A stretch of DNA of 64,000 nucleotides from Phascolarctos cinereus (taxonomy: Eukaryota; Chordata; Mammalia; Diprotodontia; Phascolarctidae), in the NCBI RefSeq assembly GCF_002099425.1, contig NW_018344068.1:8748501-8812500 (forward strand), given 5' to 3'. Of the stretch, positions 1-10,480 are shown piece by piece. The translations under genes and the position numbers were made by a program. The number at the start of each line of letters is the position of its first letter. Position 1 is the first letter of the stretch. Under the pieces are notes generated by a model. It was not told the DNA's origin. It worked only from the letters and a program-made list of their open reading frames with translations, and searched no databases.

Positions 1-60
1 ATCTCAAACTCAACATGTCCAAAATATGAACTCATTATTTTCCCCGTCATCCAGACTTTC
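1..60 (+). repeat. L2 LINE fragment (ORF2 part)
   Basis: The first bases match by eye the L2 ORF2 stretch CATCTCAAACTCAACATGTCC...AACTCATTATCTT. Another copy of the same stretch lies at about 3395-3475. It is cut by the window edge, so its true length is unknown. The next 300 bases (61-364) hold no gene or repeat that I can name. Confidence 0.55.
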
Positions 61-364
61 CAATGAGAGAAGTAATTATTTTTCCATTATATTAATCACC
101 AGTTATTAAATTAGGATTGAGGTTTTTCCTTTCTATTTCCTCATTCAGGGACCATTCTCTGCAGATCAGTCAGTCAGTCTCTAAAGGACATTGCTAATAG
201 AAGAGATTGCTCAAATCCTCTGGTACATGCTCTTTGATCTTGGGCAGGACCCCACCCAACTAGAATATCTTACAAACAGAATCTAATTTAAATAATTTTG
301 CCCTTGGGAAATAAATCTATGCCCTTGAAGAGGTAATAGAATACTGAATAGATGCCAAGTTAGA

Positions 365-522
365 TTTTTTTTTTTTGCTTTTTTGGTGAGGCAATTGGGG
401 TTAAGTGACTTGCCCAGAGTCACACAGCTAGTAAGTGTTATGTGATCTGAGGCTGGATTTGAACTCAGGTCCTCCTGACTCCAAGGCCAAAGCTCTATCC
501 ACTGCGCCACCTAGCTGCCCCC
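365..522 (-). repeat. tRNA-derived marsupial SINE (WSINE1/SINE1_Mdo type)
   Basis: Read on the minus strand it gives the full SINE: GGGGGGCAGCTAGGTGGCGCAG, a B-box-like GAGTTCAAATCC, then GTCACTTAACCCCAATTGCCT and an A-rich tail (poly-T on plus at 366-375). Other copies in the window share the same ends. Confidence 0.85.
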
Positions 523-534
523 CAAATTAGATTT

Positions 535-790
535 TGTTATTGTTGCTGCTCTTCAGTCATTTCAGTTGCGACTTACTCTTCATGACCCCATTTGGGGTTT
601 TCCTGGCAAAGATACTGAAGTGGTTTGCCGTTTCCTTCTCTAGTTCCTTTTACAGATGAGAAAACTGAGGCAAACAGGGCGAAGTGACTTGCCGAGAGCC
701 ACATAGCAAGTGTCTCAGGCCAGATTTGAATTCAGGGAGATGTGTCTTCCTGACTCCAAGTCCAGCACTCTATCTACCACCAAGTTGCCA
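535..790 (-). repeat. Long marsupial CORE-SINE (MAR1/MIR3-Mars type)
   Basis: Minus-strand copy of the second SINE family. On plus its tail reads ...CATGACCCCATTTGGGG... then GGCAAAGATACTGAAGTGG, followed by the CORE region (CAGATGAGAAAACTGAGGC) and a degraded tRNA-like head ending near 790. A short GACA/GAGA repeat follows at 798-828. Confidence 0.75.
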
Positions 791-877
791 CCAAGGAGAG
801 AGAGAGACAGACAGACAGACAGAGAGAATGAGAATACCTGGGGAAAGCAGGTGCATAGTGAATGAATTAATGAAAAA

Positions 878-2045
878 GCACTAAGTAGGTGTTTACTATG
901 TGCCAAGCACTCTGCTAAGTGCTTAGATACCAAAAAAAAAAAAAAGATAATCTCTGTTCTCAGGGAGCTTACACATTCTAATGGGAGGAGATGATAAATA
1001 AGAGCTCAGCTATAATGTAGATGGAAAAGCCCAAGAGCCCAAGGGTTCAACAGGAAAACAGATGGCAAGGCCCCCTAAAGTGCTTCAGCAGGTGAGATGG
1101 AGGGGCCAGAAGGCCTCGATGTTCATGCCATGGAGATAGCCAATGAGGCTTTTGTGACCAGCAGCTGGCAAGCCGGTATGGCTGGATCACAGAATGTGTG
1201 ACATCTAGCACAGGGGCTGCCAAAGAAAAGGCATTGGTTGGTTGAATGAGTGATGATCAAAATTTAATTTATGATCAATTATTTTAAAAAATACAGGGAT
1301 AGGAATTGCATAGGCAGAAACAGAGAAAACATTCTAGGCAAAGGTTTAGAGTCAGAAATTACCATGGTCTGTTCAGAGGACAATAGAAGGCCAGTTTAGC
1401 TGGGACACAGAGTACTCTATAGAGAAGGGGGGGGGGGGGAAGGTCATAAAAAGGTAGGTTACAGGCAGATCATAGAAGACCAGGAATGCCAAGCTAAGAA
1501 GTTTGTCCTTTTTCCTGTAGGAAAAAAAGGAGTCTGTTATTAGTGAGGGTTCTAGTAGGAGTGGATAGAGAGAAGGTGTAGACATTGGGAAATGACATCA
1601 ATGGATTTTTTTTTAAGTATCAATAACACTTTGTATGTTTTTTCTTCAATAACTTTTTTTTAAAAAGAAAAGGGGAGAGGGCAGCCAGGTGGCGCAGTGG
1701 ATAGAGCACCATCCCTGGATTCAGGAGGACCTGAGTTCAAATCCGGCCTCAGACACTTAACACTTACTAGCTGTGTGACTCTGGGCAAGTCACTTAACCT
1801 CATTGCCTAGCAAAAAAAAAAGAAAAAGAAAAAAAGCAAAGAAAAGGGGAGTTACTGAAGGTGTATTAGCAGGGGCCAACAAGCTCAGAACTCTGTGTCC
1901 AGTGAATTGGAGGTAGGGAGAGACTAGAGACAGGACCAAATAGGAAGCCATTGTAATAGCTGAGGTGAAGTATGATGAGGACCAGAAAGAAGGACAATGA
2001 TGAAAGGGACCTCAGGAAGGAAGAATCAACAGGATTTGTGAGTCA
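878..2045 (-). repeat. L2 LINE, 3' part, minus strand, with a SINE inside
   Basis: On plus it begins with the reverse complement of the L2 3' end (GTTTACTATGTGCCAAGCAC) and continues with AGGGAGCTTACACATTCTAATGGG and degraded upstream L2 sequence. It is interrupted at 1678-1837 by a SINE, and L2-like sequence resumes to about 2045. A run of 13 G lies near 1428-1440. The distal part is more diverged, so that boundary is approximate. Confidence 0.6.
1678..1837 (+). repeat. tRNA-derived marsupial SINE with target-site duplication
   Basis: Complete plus-strand copy starting AGGGCAGCCAGGTGGCGCAG and ending in an A-rich tail. It is flanked by AAAGAAAAGGGGAG at 1664-1677 and again at 1838-1851, a clear target-site duplication proving retroposition into the older L2. 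Confidence 0.88.
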
Positions 2046-2589
2046 GCCCTGATAGTCTATTCATTGTATTTTTATGCTCTCAGGAATGATGGCCTGCACG
2101 TCTCATGCTGCTATTCTCCCTTTGCTCCTCCAGATCATCTACCCTGAGGTCCCATTGTCACCCTATCCTCATTGGAATCTTCTCTCATCATATCTTGCTT
2201 CTCTTCCATTCACCCCACATCCATTTCTTCCTTCACTGGTTCCTTCCTTTCTTCATGTCCCTCCTAGTCCCCCCACTTCCTTTATTAAGCCTTCTTGATC
2301 TAATCTAAACAGGAAAGAGCTATGGCCCTCTCCCTCACTCTTTTACAATCTTATTGTGCTCTGCATATATTGTCAATATTGACTTTTCCCTAGTGATCTC
2401 ATAAATGAGTCCACCCATGTTTAGTATTTATTATTCCTAGAACATGGACGGGTCCTTTATTTAAGTCTGGCTACACCTCGCTCCAACCTCCTACCCATAG
2501 GCACTGAAGGAAGTTCAGGAGCCACTGAATCCAACCTTTCCTTTTACAGAAGAGGAATCTCCAGCTACAGAAGTTTAAGTCCAGCTGAC

Positions 2590-2875
2590 TGCTCCCTCTT
2601 GGTTCTCCACTAGCTGTCTGACCATTCTTTTTCTATCCCATTGGTTGGTTCATCTTCTATTTCCTGTTCCCTTACACTAAAACGTAAGGATCCCCCAAGG
2701 CTGTCTTGAACCCTCTTCTTTTCTCTCTACTGGCTCTCCCTTGGTGATCTCATCAGCATCATCTCTACATAAATATCTCCCATATCTACACATCCAGCCC
2801 TAATCTCTCTCCTGAGCTCCAATGCCCCCATCATCAGTTTCCTGCTGAACATTTCCATCTAGATATATCCTCTAG
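2590..2875 (+). repeat. L2 LINE ORF2 segment
   Basis: Plus-strand L2: GGATCCCCCAAGGCTGTCTT...CTCTCCCTTGGTGATCTCATCAGC...CAGCCCTAATCTCTCTCCTGAGCTCC. It belongs to the same ancient element as 3363-3480, 4235-4800 and 4978-5268, split by later insertions. Positions 2046-2589 are pyrimidine-rich, with a short MIR-like piece near 2500-2580 and no gene. Confidence 0.7.
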
Positions 2876-3362
2876 GAACAGAAGGATTTACAAGTGAATT
2901 CTACTAAACATTTTTTTAAATTTTTTTAAATTTTTTTCTCTACTAAACATTTAAAGAGCAATTGATTCCAATACTATATAAACTAAAAAAATAAAGAAGG
3001 AATCCTATCAAACTCCTTCTTGACACAAATATGGTCCTGATACCTAAACCAAGAAAAGTCAAAATAGAAAGAAAACCACAGACAACTTTCCCTAATGAAT
3101 AGTAATGCAAAAAAAAATTTAAATAAAATACAAGCAAGGAGATTAGAGCCAATATATCACAAAGATCATACATACGACAAGGCTGGACTCAGGAATGCAA
3201 GATTAGGTTCAACATTAGGAAAACTATAAGCATAATTGACCATATTAATAACAAAGCAACAAAAATCACATGGTTGTTACAATAGATTGCAGAAAAAGCC
3301 TTGGACAGAATACAATACCTATTCCTGTTAAAAACACTAAAAAGTATAGGAATAAATGGAAC
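2876..3362 (+). repeat. LINE-1 ORF2 fragment (reverse transcriptase region)
   Basis: Plus-strand sequence follows the L1 ORF2 reverse transcriptase region: CTCCTTCTTGACACAAATATGG, CTGATACCTAAACC, AACTTTCCCTAATGAATAGT, CTCAGGAATGCAAGATTAGG, TTGCAGAAAAAGCCTTGGAC. No long frame survives. It interrupts the L2 described on either side. Confidence 0.75.
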
Positions 3363-3480
3363 CTCTGTTTAAAATGATTAGTAGTAGCTAATCTAAAACC
3401 ACTTGGATATTCCATTAGCATCTCAAATGGTCCAAAACAGAACTCATTATCTTTCCCCCTAAGAATGTCCTTCCTCCCAG
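3363..3480 (+). repeat. L2 LINE ORF2 segment, continuation
   Basis: Continues the plus-strand L2 after the L1 insertion, with CATCTCAAATGGTCCAAAAC then AGAACTCATTATCTTTCCCC near 3420-3460. Confidence 0.6.
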
Positions 3481-3489
3481 CCAAATTAG

Positions 3490-3805
3490 TCAATATTGTT
3501 TTAGATTATTTAAAACAACTAGACAGTAGAAGGTTGGAATATTGCTGTGGTATAGAAAACAGTGAGTTGTTGGACTTAGAAAAATGGGGAAAGACTTGGA
3601 CCTATGAAAGAAGACATTATTCACCCTCAGAGAAACAGGGAACAAATAAGTAAAGTGTGGTCTTACATAGATGCATATAAATATGTCTATATATGAATAT
3701 GATTATAGATATCTAAGTATATGTATATGTATGTGTATGTGTTTGTGTATGTGTGTGTGTGTATATAAGTATGTATGTTTGTATATGTGTGTGTATAGAC
3801 ATATG

Positions 3806-3854
<49 letters not shown>

Positions 3855-4230
3855 GTGTTTACATATATACATACAAATGCAAATACATACAAATACAACC
3901 ACACTTAAATGTAGCTTTCTTGGGAGGAAAGGGGAAAAAAAAGAACAAAGTAAAAAGTGCACAGCAGAAAACAAAAGAAAACTTAAAAGGAAGCAAACAT
4001 GGACAGCTCAGAACATAATATGTAGTATTTACTATATAGGCTTTCTTAAACTGGAAATGTATTGCTGTACATTTTGAATCTTCTCTTATGTTCTGCCCTG
4101 CACATGGCAATGCTTTTTTTCTTTTCTTATTTGATATTTAAGTATTGGTATTAAAGTTTATAATATGTTTCTTTTTCTTTTCTTACTGTGGATTTGTTTT
4201 ACTATTTAAGTTTAAAATAAATTAAGGGGG
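3490..4230 (+). repeat. Probable marsupial LINE-1-type 3' end with internal TA/TG microsatellite
   Basis: An A-rich sequence with an internal dinucleotide block (about 3665-3890, including an uninterrupted TA run at about 3808-3850) and a 3' end ending AATAAATTAAGGGGG. It splits the L2 copy, so it is a later insertion. Its family is a guess from memory of similar marsupial repeats. The ORFs over the TA/TG block are low-complexity artefacts. Confidence 0.4.
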
Positions 4231-4234
4231 AAAA

Positions 4235-5268
4235 AAAGGATGCCCTTCTTCCTAACTTCCATATTTCTGTTAAGGAAACCAGTCACCCAGATTCTCAACC
4301 TCTGAATCATCCCTGACTCTTCCCACTTCTTCAACTTCCCAAATCTTACTGACTATATATAGCTCCACATGTCTCAATCTGTTTCCATCTTTCCATTTAC
4401 ACAGCTACCACCCTAGTTTAGGCCCTTGTGACCTTTTGCCTTTACCATTATACTATCTTTCTAATTGGCTTCCCTGCTTCCAAATTCTCCTCTCCATCAA
4501 ATCCTCCACGTAGCCGCCAAAATAATCTTCTTAAGATCTGACCTCCTCTTAAGGGTCTAAATGCAATCTCCTTGTGGTGAACTTTAGGGAGAATTCAGAT
4601 GAGGGGTCACACAGGAGGATTATTTGAGTTATTTGGATAAGGTCTGACCATCATAACTCTGCTCGGAAACCTGTAGTGGCTTCTGGTGCCCTGTGGGATA
4701 AAACACATACTCCTCAGTCTGAGCTGAAGGATCCTCCATAACCTGGCTTCCACCTGGCCACAACACCCCATTCCAGCTTTATTGTTCATTACTAAGCTTT
4801 ACATCTGGCCTCAGACACTTACCAGCCATGCGGCCCTCAGCCCCTTAATTGCTGTCTGCTTCAGTTTCCTCAACTGTTGAATGGGTATAATCATAGCACC
4901 TATCTCTCAAGGTTATTTGTAAAGCACTTAGCACAGGGCCTGGCACAAAGTAGGCACTTATTAATGCTTGTTCCCTTTCCCTTCTCTGCTTGAAGCCCAC
5001 AAAATTCCAGCTAAACAGGACTAGTAGCTGTTCCCTGACTTCGGTGTTCCAGAGCATCCACTCACTTCCTCTTCACTCTGACGAATTCTGACCTTCCTTC
5101 AAGGCTCAGATCAGAACAGTTAGTGATTAAATTATGTAATGTGAATTTGTACACCCGTCGTTGATACAATAGAATTTAAACCCCTTGAAGACAGGGATTG
5201 ATTCATTTTTGCCTTTGTATCTCTAATGCCTTAAGTTTAGATAGGCAAATGTTTATTGAATTGAATAC
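4235..5268 (+). repeat. L2 LINE 3' portion with an inserted MIR
   Basis: Plus-strand L2 from the RT C-terminal region (CACAGCTACCACCCTAGTTT, AATTGGCTTCCCTGCTTCC) to the 3' end (CCCTTGAAGACAGGG, TTTGTATCTCTAATGCC, AAATGTTTATTGAA). Positions 4800-4978 are a plus-strand MIR (GGCCTCAGACACTTACCAGC...AGTTTCCTCAACTGTTGAATGG...TAAAGCACTTAGCACAGGG). About 1 kb is present. Confidence 0.75.
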
Positions 5269-5599
5269 TATACAATAATGCATAAGTGCCTAGGGGGAGA
5301 GACATTGTTCCTGACAAAAATCAGGGAAGTTTGGTGACATTTGAGTTGGGTTTCAAAGGCGGGGTCAGAATTCCACAGGTAGAGAGAGGACTTTTTAGGC
5401 ATTGTGGGCAAAGGCTCACAGAGCCCTTTTCCAAAGAGGCGAGAAACCATGGGTTGTATTTGGGCAACAGAGTAGTAGTGTTTGGTAGGAGCACCAGGGG
5501 CATTGAGGGAGTGATGTGAAATGAGGGCCTTGAATGCCAGTTTTCCATGTGGGAAATTGAGTCCAAGAGTGGGGAAATGGCTCTTCCAAAATCTTCATC

Positions 5600-5790
5600 C
5601 CAATGACAATTGGCATTTTGCTTGCCTTAGAACAACCCTGTGAGGAAGGTAGTAAAAATATTATTAGCCCCACTTAACAGATAAGGAAACTGAGGCTCAA
5701 AAAGCTTAAGTGATTTAGCCAGGGCCATCAGCTAGTAAGAGGCAGAGATGGCATCTGAACAGGTCTCCTGGCTCTCAATCTGGGGCTCTT
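5600..5790 (-). repeat. MIR, minus strand
   Basis: Plus-strand reading AACAGATAAGGAAACTGAGG, then TTAGCCAGGGCCATCAGCTAG, is a reversed MIR core. The stretch 5269-5599 before it (with CATTTGAGTTGGGTTTCAAAGG) looks like another old interspersed repeat that I cannot name; no gene is seen there. Confidence 0.65.
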
Positions 5791-6369
5791 TCCACTCTTC
5801 CTTTCACCTCACTTTTTCATTTTCTTTCCTTTTCTGGCACTTGTATGTGGGCCTTGTATCACTGGCTATGTTTTTCCATACCTGTGTCCAATCTCCCCAG
5901 CAGGATGGTGAACTTGCCAAGACAGAGACCATTAATTATCTCCTGCATCCCCCAGAGTGCTAATACCAGATTCTGCACATAGTAAGTGCTCAATAAATGC
6001 TGATCAATGATGATGGGGTGGGGTCCGTGCTGGCCCCTGAGAACTGGAGGTAGTGGGAATGAAACACCCTGGGTCCTATTGACCAGTCAGAGTATGCTCT
6101 CTCCCTGAGCTGGCCTGCTGTCACTCCCTGAACTGGCTATGGGTGGCAGATCTCTTCAGCCCGGCCTCCATGGCTTCCCTTTTGTACCACAATAACTCAA
6201 CAGTCATATCACCCCCAGCCTACTATTTAGAGTCCAATACGTGATTTTCCTCCAATGTGGTAGATCTGAAATATAAGTTATAAACTGGTTACCACACAAT
6301 AGTACCAAGTATTGTCTCAGTGTCCCTCTTTGTCCAGCTTAGGAGACTAGCTTTGGTAAGGGATTTCAC

Positions 6370-6545
6370 AGAATTTCAGAATGTTAGACCCATAAAAGAC
6401 ATTAGAGACAATCAGGTCCAATCTTTTTTATTATACAGAGCTGAAAAGTGAGGCTCGGAAGAAGGGATGTGACTTGTTCAGGTTACACTTTTTTATCAAT
6501 AGTGACAGGTGAGGTCTCCTGGATCCTGGTCCGGGGTTCCTTTAC
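6370..6545 (-). repeat. MIR-like repeat, minus strand
   Basis: Degenerate reversed MIR: GAATGTTAGACCC, TTATTATACAGAGCTGAAAAG, GAGGCTCGGAAG, GTGACTTGTTCAGG. Positions 5791-6369 are unremarkable non-coding DNA. Confidence 0.5.
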
Positions 6546-6639
6546 ATTATACCATGATGACTCCTTCAGTTGGGCGTCTCTCTGCTTAGTCTCCTAGGCT
6601 GAGTCTTTTTTGATTGAGATTTTTTTTTCCCTGAAGCTA

Positions 6640-6962
6640 AAAAACAGCTTTCTGATCCTGCCATTCAATGCCCTCTGCAAGATCATGCCAACTTATGCTT
6701 CCAGGCTCATCTCATATTAGTCCCTCTTATATACATATTTTAAAGAAGATGCCCAGATCAACCATCTCTTCATTCCTTTCCAGGCTTCACTCCTGACTTT
6801 CTGGACTTTCTCGACTATGCCCCAGCACTGGGTGTCTTCATCTGTCTACATCACCTCCCCCCCCCATTTCTTTTGTTCTGTTTGTATTTGTATTCCTAGC
6901 ACCTAGCACCATGCATGGCACATGTACGTGCTTAATTAATGCTTACTGACTTGACTTGACTC
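6640..6962 (+). repeat. L2 LINE 3' end
   Basis: Plus-strand L2, from the coding end (CTGATCCTGCCATTCAATGC) to the 3' terminus CTAGCACCTAGCACCATGC...TTAATTAATGCTTACTGAC with a short tail repeat ACTTGACTTGACT. Confidence 0.7.
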
Positions 6963-7099
6963 ACACATTCTGGACTTTAGCCAACTGTACAACTAGTAAT
7001 AGTACCCACCCTTCTTGATTCCCTCCAGATAGAAATCATCCCTCACCCCTTGAATCTTTCAGACTCTGTGGCTTCTCCTAAGTACTTAATTATTCTCTC

Positions 7100-7268
7100 T
7101 CTCTTTTTTTTTTTTGTGAGGCAATTGGAGTTGAGTGACTTGCCCAGAGTCACACAGCTAGTGTTGAGTCACACAGCTACTAAGTGTTATGTGTGTGAGT
7201 CAAATTTGAACTCAGGTCCTCCTGACTCCAGGGCCAGTACTTTATCCACTGTACCCGCTAGCTGCCCC
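7100..7268 (-). repeat. tRNA-derived marsupial SINE with an internal duplication
   Basis: Minus-strand copy with poly-T head on plus (7105-7118) and TAGCTGCCCC end. The piece around AGTCACACAGCTAGTGTTGAGTCACACAGCTAC carries the SINE core twice in about 40 bases, a local tandem duplication not seen in the other copies. Confidence 0.8.
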
Positions 7269-7289
7269 ACTTAATTATTCTGTAACCTA

Positions 7290-7540
7290 TATCATAGATA
7301 AAGTGCTGGGCTTGGACTCAGGAAGACTCCTCTTCATGAGTTCAAATCTAGCCTCAGACTCTTTACTAGCTGTATGACCCTGGGCAAGTCACTTAACCCT
7401 GTTTGCCTTAGTTTCCCCATCTGTAAAATGAGCTGGAGAAGGAAATAGCACACCACTGAAGTATCTTTGCCAAGAAAACCTCAAAATGGAGTCATGAAGA
7501 GTGAGACATGACTGAAATGACCTAACAACACCAAACCTGT
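7290..7540 (+). repeat. Long marsupial CORE-SINE, plus strand
   Basis: Full-length copy: AAAGTGCTGGGCTTGGACTC, GACCCTGGGCAAGTCACTTA, CATCTGTAAAATGAGCTGG, then the tail GTATCTTTGCCAAGAAAACC...GACATGACTGAAATGACC. A good reference copy for this family. Confidence 0.85.
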
Positions 7541-7544
7541 ATCA

Positions 7545-7690
7545 TAGAATTTATTGAGGCACATGTGTTGTATCCCTTCTATTAGACTGTAGGCTATCTG
7601 AAGACAAAGACCACACATCTTATTTGTGTAGTGACCTCAACACACAGCACAGTACATAGTAGGCAATGAATAAATGTTTTTGCCAAATTG
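7545..7690 (+). repeat. L2 LINE 3' end
   Basis: Typical L2 terminus: TAGACTGTAGGCTATCTGAAG...CACAGCACAGTACATAGTAGG...GAATAAATGTTTTTGCC. Confidence 0.75.
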
Positions 7691-7961
7691 AGTTCCTCCT
7701 GAAGAAATCTTATTTCTACTTTAATTCCCCTTTAGAATCCAGACCAGTTATCATCACCAGCTGCCTGTTCTCCAAGGAAGGAAAGTGCTCTATGTAAGGG
7801 TCCCTCAGGCACCACCATCAATTCCAACCATCTACCACCTCCTAACACCACCATTTCCCTGAACCAGCCTTCTCAGGCCTAGCTTAGCTTCCCTACCTAC
7901 TCATGTAATACCATCTTTATCTTAGCTTGTACGGGCCTTCCCTCATCTCTCCTTCATGAAG

Positions 7962-8128
7962 ATGCGGTGGAAAGATGCCTGACCCGGAAGTTAGGAGACC
8001 TAGAGTTGACATGAGCTGGCTGTGTAAGCTTAGGCAAATCCCTCTCCTTCAGGATGCAATTAATTCATCTATGAAATGAGAGGAAGGGACATGATAATCT
8101 CTAAAATCCCTTCTAGCCCTAACAACTG
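7962..8128 (+). repeat. MIR, plus strand
   Basis: Diverged MIR: GGCAAATCCCTCTCCTTCAGG, CATCTATGAAATGAGAGGAAGG, CTAAAATCCCTTCTAGCCC. It lies downstream of C16orf54 on that gene's strand, so part of 7700-8817 could be its 3' UTR. I found no convincing AATAAA on the minus strand close to the stop. Confidence 0.65.
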
Positions 8129-8817
8129 GAACAGAACTGGAGTCAACCATTTGTCTTCTGCCCACCATAGAATAACATTGACAAGTATCCACATTTACAA
8201 GTTATGAAGATAAAATTGCTTTTGTCTATAGAAGAGGGAGTTAGATATGCTTGGAAGAGGTCTATTCACCATAAGTAAGGGGACGAGGCTGTTGGGAAGG
8301 AACAGTGGATGGGAGACTGAGTGCAAGGGAAAGGAGAGAAAGAGAATTGTCCGTTTCCTTCATGGCACACACCTGATGTTCTTGTCCTGATGACTTTACA
8401 GTTATACTAGCATCAGCTGGCATTTGCCCCACCTCTGCCAGCCCCTCAAGTTAGAGGTGGCACTTTAGGGGATTAACCTCATCACAGGGTGAGCTAGGGG
8501 TCCATTTGGCTCTACTTGAGTGAGTGTTCTGTCCATGCCCAGCCTGATCCCCAGAGTCCAGAAGGAAGATGTCTTGATGTTCTTAAAACACTCAATCGAG
8601 TGTTCTCAGCCCTCGGTCCTTCAGGGTCCTTTCCAGATTCTACCTCTTTTCTTTGAGAGATGGACTAGCATCCAAACATATGGTCCAGTGTCCTGTGTCC
8701 ATGGGCCCCCAGTGTCACAAGACCCTCTGGAGGTCCAGCTTCCTACAGGCCTTCAATATGGAGGAAATCCTCTGTAGAAAGCTTGGTGGGAGTGGGGCAG
8801 GCCCAATGCCCCCTTGT

Positions 8818-9471
8818 TCAGGGGCCTCCGTGCACCCTGTTCTCTCTCCTCCAAAAAGCTGAGATCTGTTCCAGGGTTACCCGTGGCTGTAGGCCCCAGT
8901 CAGGCTCAGGGCTCCCGGGCCTTCGGATGCCATAAAATGGTGGGGTTAAGGGCTCTCGGACCGGCTGTGGCTCGAACCAAGCTACCAAACCAGTAGTCTG
9001 AGGCCTTTCTTCCCAAGCATTTGCTACACAGAAGGTGCTGGCAGGGGACTCAGGAGCCTGGGGTGGAGCTGAGGGACAGAGAGGAGAATCTGGAATGGAG
9101 GGTGCTATGGCCTGGACCTCCAAAGTACCCCCAAGAATATGGGGCTCAGTAACCTGAGAGTGCAGAAGAGGAGCTGTTGCACCATACCAATCTTCAGATC
9201 GTTCATGGGCTGTCCCCAAAGGCTCGATCCACAGCTCCCCCCCTGGGCGCCAGACCAGGTTAGGCCCCCGGACACCAGGATCCAATCTGAGAGAACGGCG
9301 GAAAAGGCGTTCAGCCAGCACGGCTGTGGCCAATAGGAAGACAGCAGCCACTAAGGCCAGGGCCAGCATGATGGGGATGCAGGGTCCACATAGAAGGGGG
9401 TGCCAGTGGGAGGGTTGGGGCATGACTGGGTCCTCCACTTGCCCAGGAGGCTGTTCCAGAGCTGCAGACAT
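8818..9471 (-). CDS. C16orf54: C16orf54-like single-pass transmembrane protein
   Basis: Codes for 217 residues, close to human C16orf54 (about 224). It is recognised from its CGPCIPIM start, the blocks LVWRPGGELWIEP and ERSEDWYG, and the C-terminal GLQPRVTLEQISAFWRRE, all matching the human protein as I remember it. One hydrophobic helix lies at about residues 32-51, followed by ERLFRR as a positive cytoplasmic anchor. The long proline-rich C-terminal tail has no known domain, and the protein's molecular function is not established. The ATG at 9471 sits directly after a splice acceptor (CTCCCAG|ATG), so the frame running further upstream is intron, not signal peptide. Flanks: repeats downstream, a purine/pyrimidine-rich intron upstream. 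Same position and strand as human, next to ZG16. Confidence 0.92.
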   Translation of the reverse strand: MSAALEQPPGQVEDPVMPQPSHWHPLLCGPCIPIMLALALVAAVFLLATAVLAERLFRRSLRLDPGVRGPNLVWRPGGELWIEPLGTAHERSEDWYGATAPLLHSQVTEPHILGGTLEVQAIAPSIPDSPLCPSAPPQAPESPASTFCVANAWEERPQTTGLVAWFEPQPVREPLTPPFYGIRRPGSPEPDWGLQPRVTLEQISAFWRRENRVHGGP

Positions 9472-9476
9472 CTGGG

Positions 9477-9735
9477 AGAAGGAGAGGGAAATGGAAAGAC
9501 AGAGATGGGAGATTCCAGGACAGAGAAACAGAGAGAAAAGGAGGGGAAAGAAAATGAGAGAGAGAAAAAGAAGCCCATGTAAATACATGGACAAAAACAG
9601 AGATAGAGAGGATGGGGCAAAGAGGAGAGAGGGGAAAATGGAAAAGGTGGGAGAGAAAGGAAGAGACAAAGGAGGATAGAAAGAGAAAAGGGAGAAAGAG
9701 ACAGAGAGAATGAGAGACAGCGGCAGAGAGAAGGG
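9477..9735. repeat. Purine-rich tract (plus strand)
   Basis: About 260 bases of mainly A and G on plus (GAGAGGGAAATGG, AGAGAGAAAAGGAGGGG and similar). On the C16orf54 strand this is the pyrimidine-rich run ending at the coding-exon acceptor. ORFs across it (S/L/F-rich on minus) are compositional artefacts. Confidence 0.8.
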
Positions 9736-9894
9736 AAATACTTCAACAATTTGACTCCACTTCCAATTCCAGAAATCAGGTGTAAGTAACCTAGCACTGG
9801 CATTTAAAGAGCAGCTGGGTTCCTCTTCTCACCCAGGGAACCTCACCCCCTCCATCTTATTTAAAAGGAAATGGTGGGGGAGGGAAAGACAGAA

Positions 9895-10480
9895 ATATCC
9901 TTCCACTCCCGGGGTCCTCCCGTCTGTCTCTTCCCATTGCTTACAGTGGTTTCTGCTCCTTTTTCCTGCTGCTTTTCTTGCCTTTTCTGGATGCCTTGGG
10001 GTCTTTCCAAATCTTTTTCTCCTTTTGTTTTCAATCTCTCTCATTATCTCTCCCTAAAGTCTTTTTTTTTCCTAGTCTGTCTCTGTCCAAGTCTGTCTTT
10101 CTGGGACAGAGGTTGGCTCTCCAAGTCTGATTTCCAATTTTTGTATCTCTGTTTTTGTTTCTCCAAGTCTGTCACTGTCTTGCCCAGAGGGCCTACCTGT
10201 GTGTCTCTTTGTCTCTTCATCTCTCTCTCCATCTCTTTTTCTCTCCATCCCAGGCTCTCTCTCCTCTGTCTCTCCCTCTTTCTCCTTGTCTCTGTATCTC
10301 TTGAGGTCTCAGTCAGTTTCTGTCTCTTTGAGTCTCTCCAACTGTCTGTCTCCATTTCTATCCCTCCAGGTCTTTCTCTCTTGTTTCCCCAGGCCTGTTT
10401 CTCTCTGATTTGTCATCTTTCCAAGTCTGTCTGTCTGTCTGTCTCTCCCTCCCTCCCATCCTGGATTTGAATCTCCAGTT
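9895..10480. repeat. Pyrimidine-rich tract (plus strand)
   Basis: About 590 bases of degenerate CTCTGTCTC-type repeats (TCTGTCTCT, CTCCAAGTCTG recur), with a perfect CTGT run near 10426-10443. On the C16orf54 strand it is purine-rich and lies at the 5' half of the intron. The 199-residue and 103-residue frames here are low-complexity and not genes. Confidence 0.8.

Noticed and set aside
3671-4018. Cys/Tyr/Ile-rich frames over 3671-3974
   Set aside because: Translation of TA/TG microsatellite.
9471-9669. N-terminal 66-residue hydrophobic extension of the C16orf54 frame
   Set aside because: It is translation of a pyrimidine-rich intron; a splice acceptor directly precedes the ATG at 9471 and the human protein starts there.
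9871-10470. 199-residue plus-strand frame rich in Ser, Leu and Phe
   Set aside because: Low-complexity CTCTGTC repeat; no domain and no codon-level signal.
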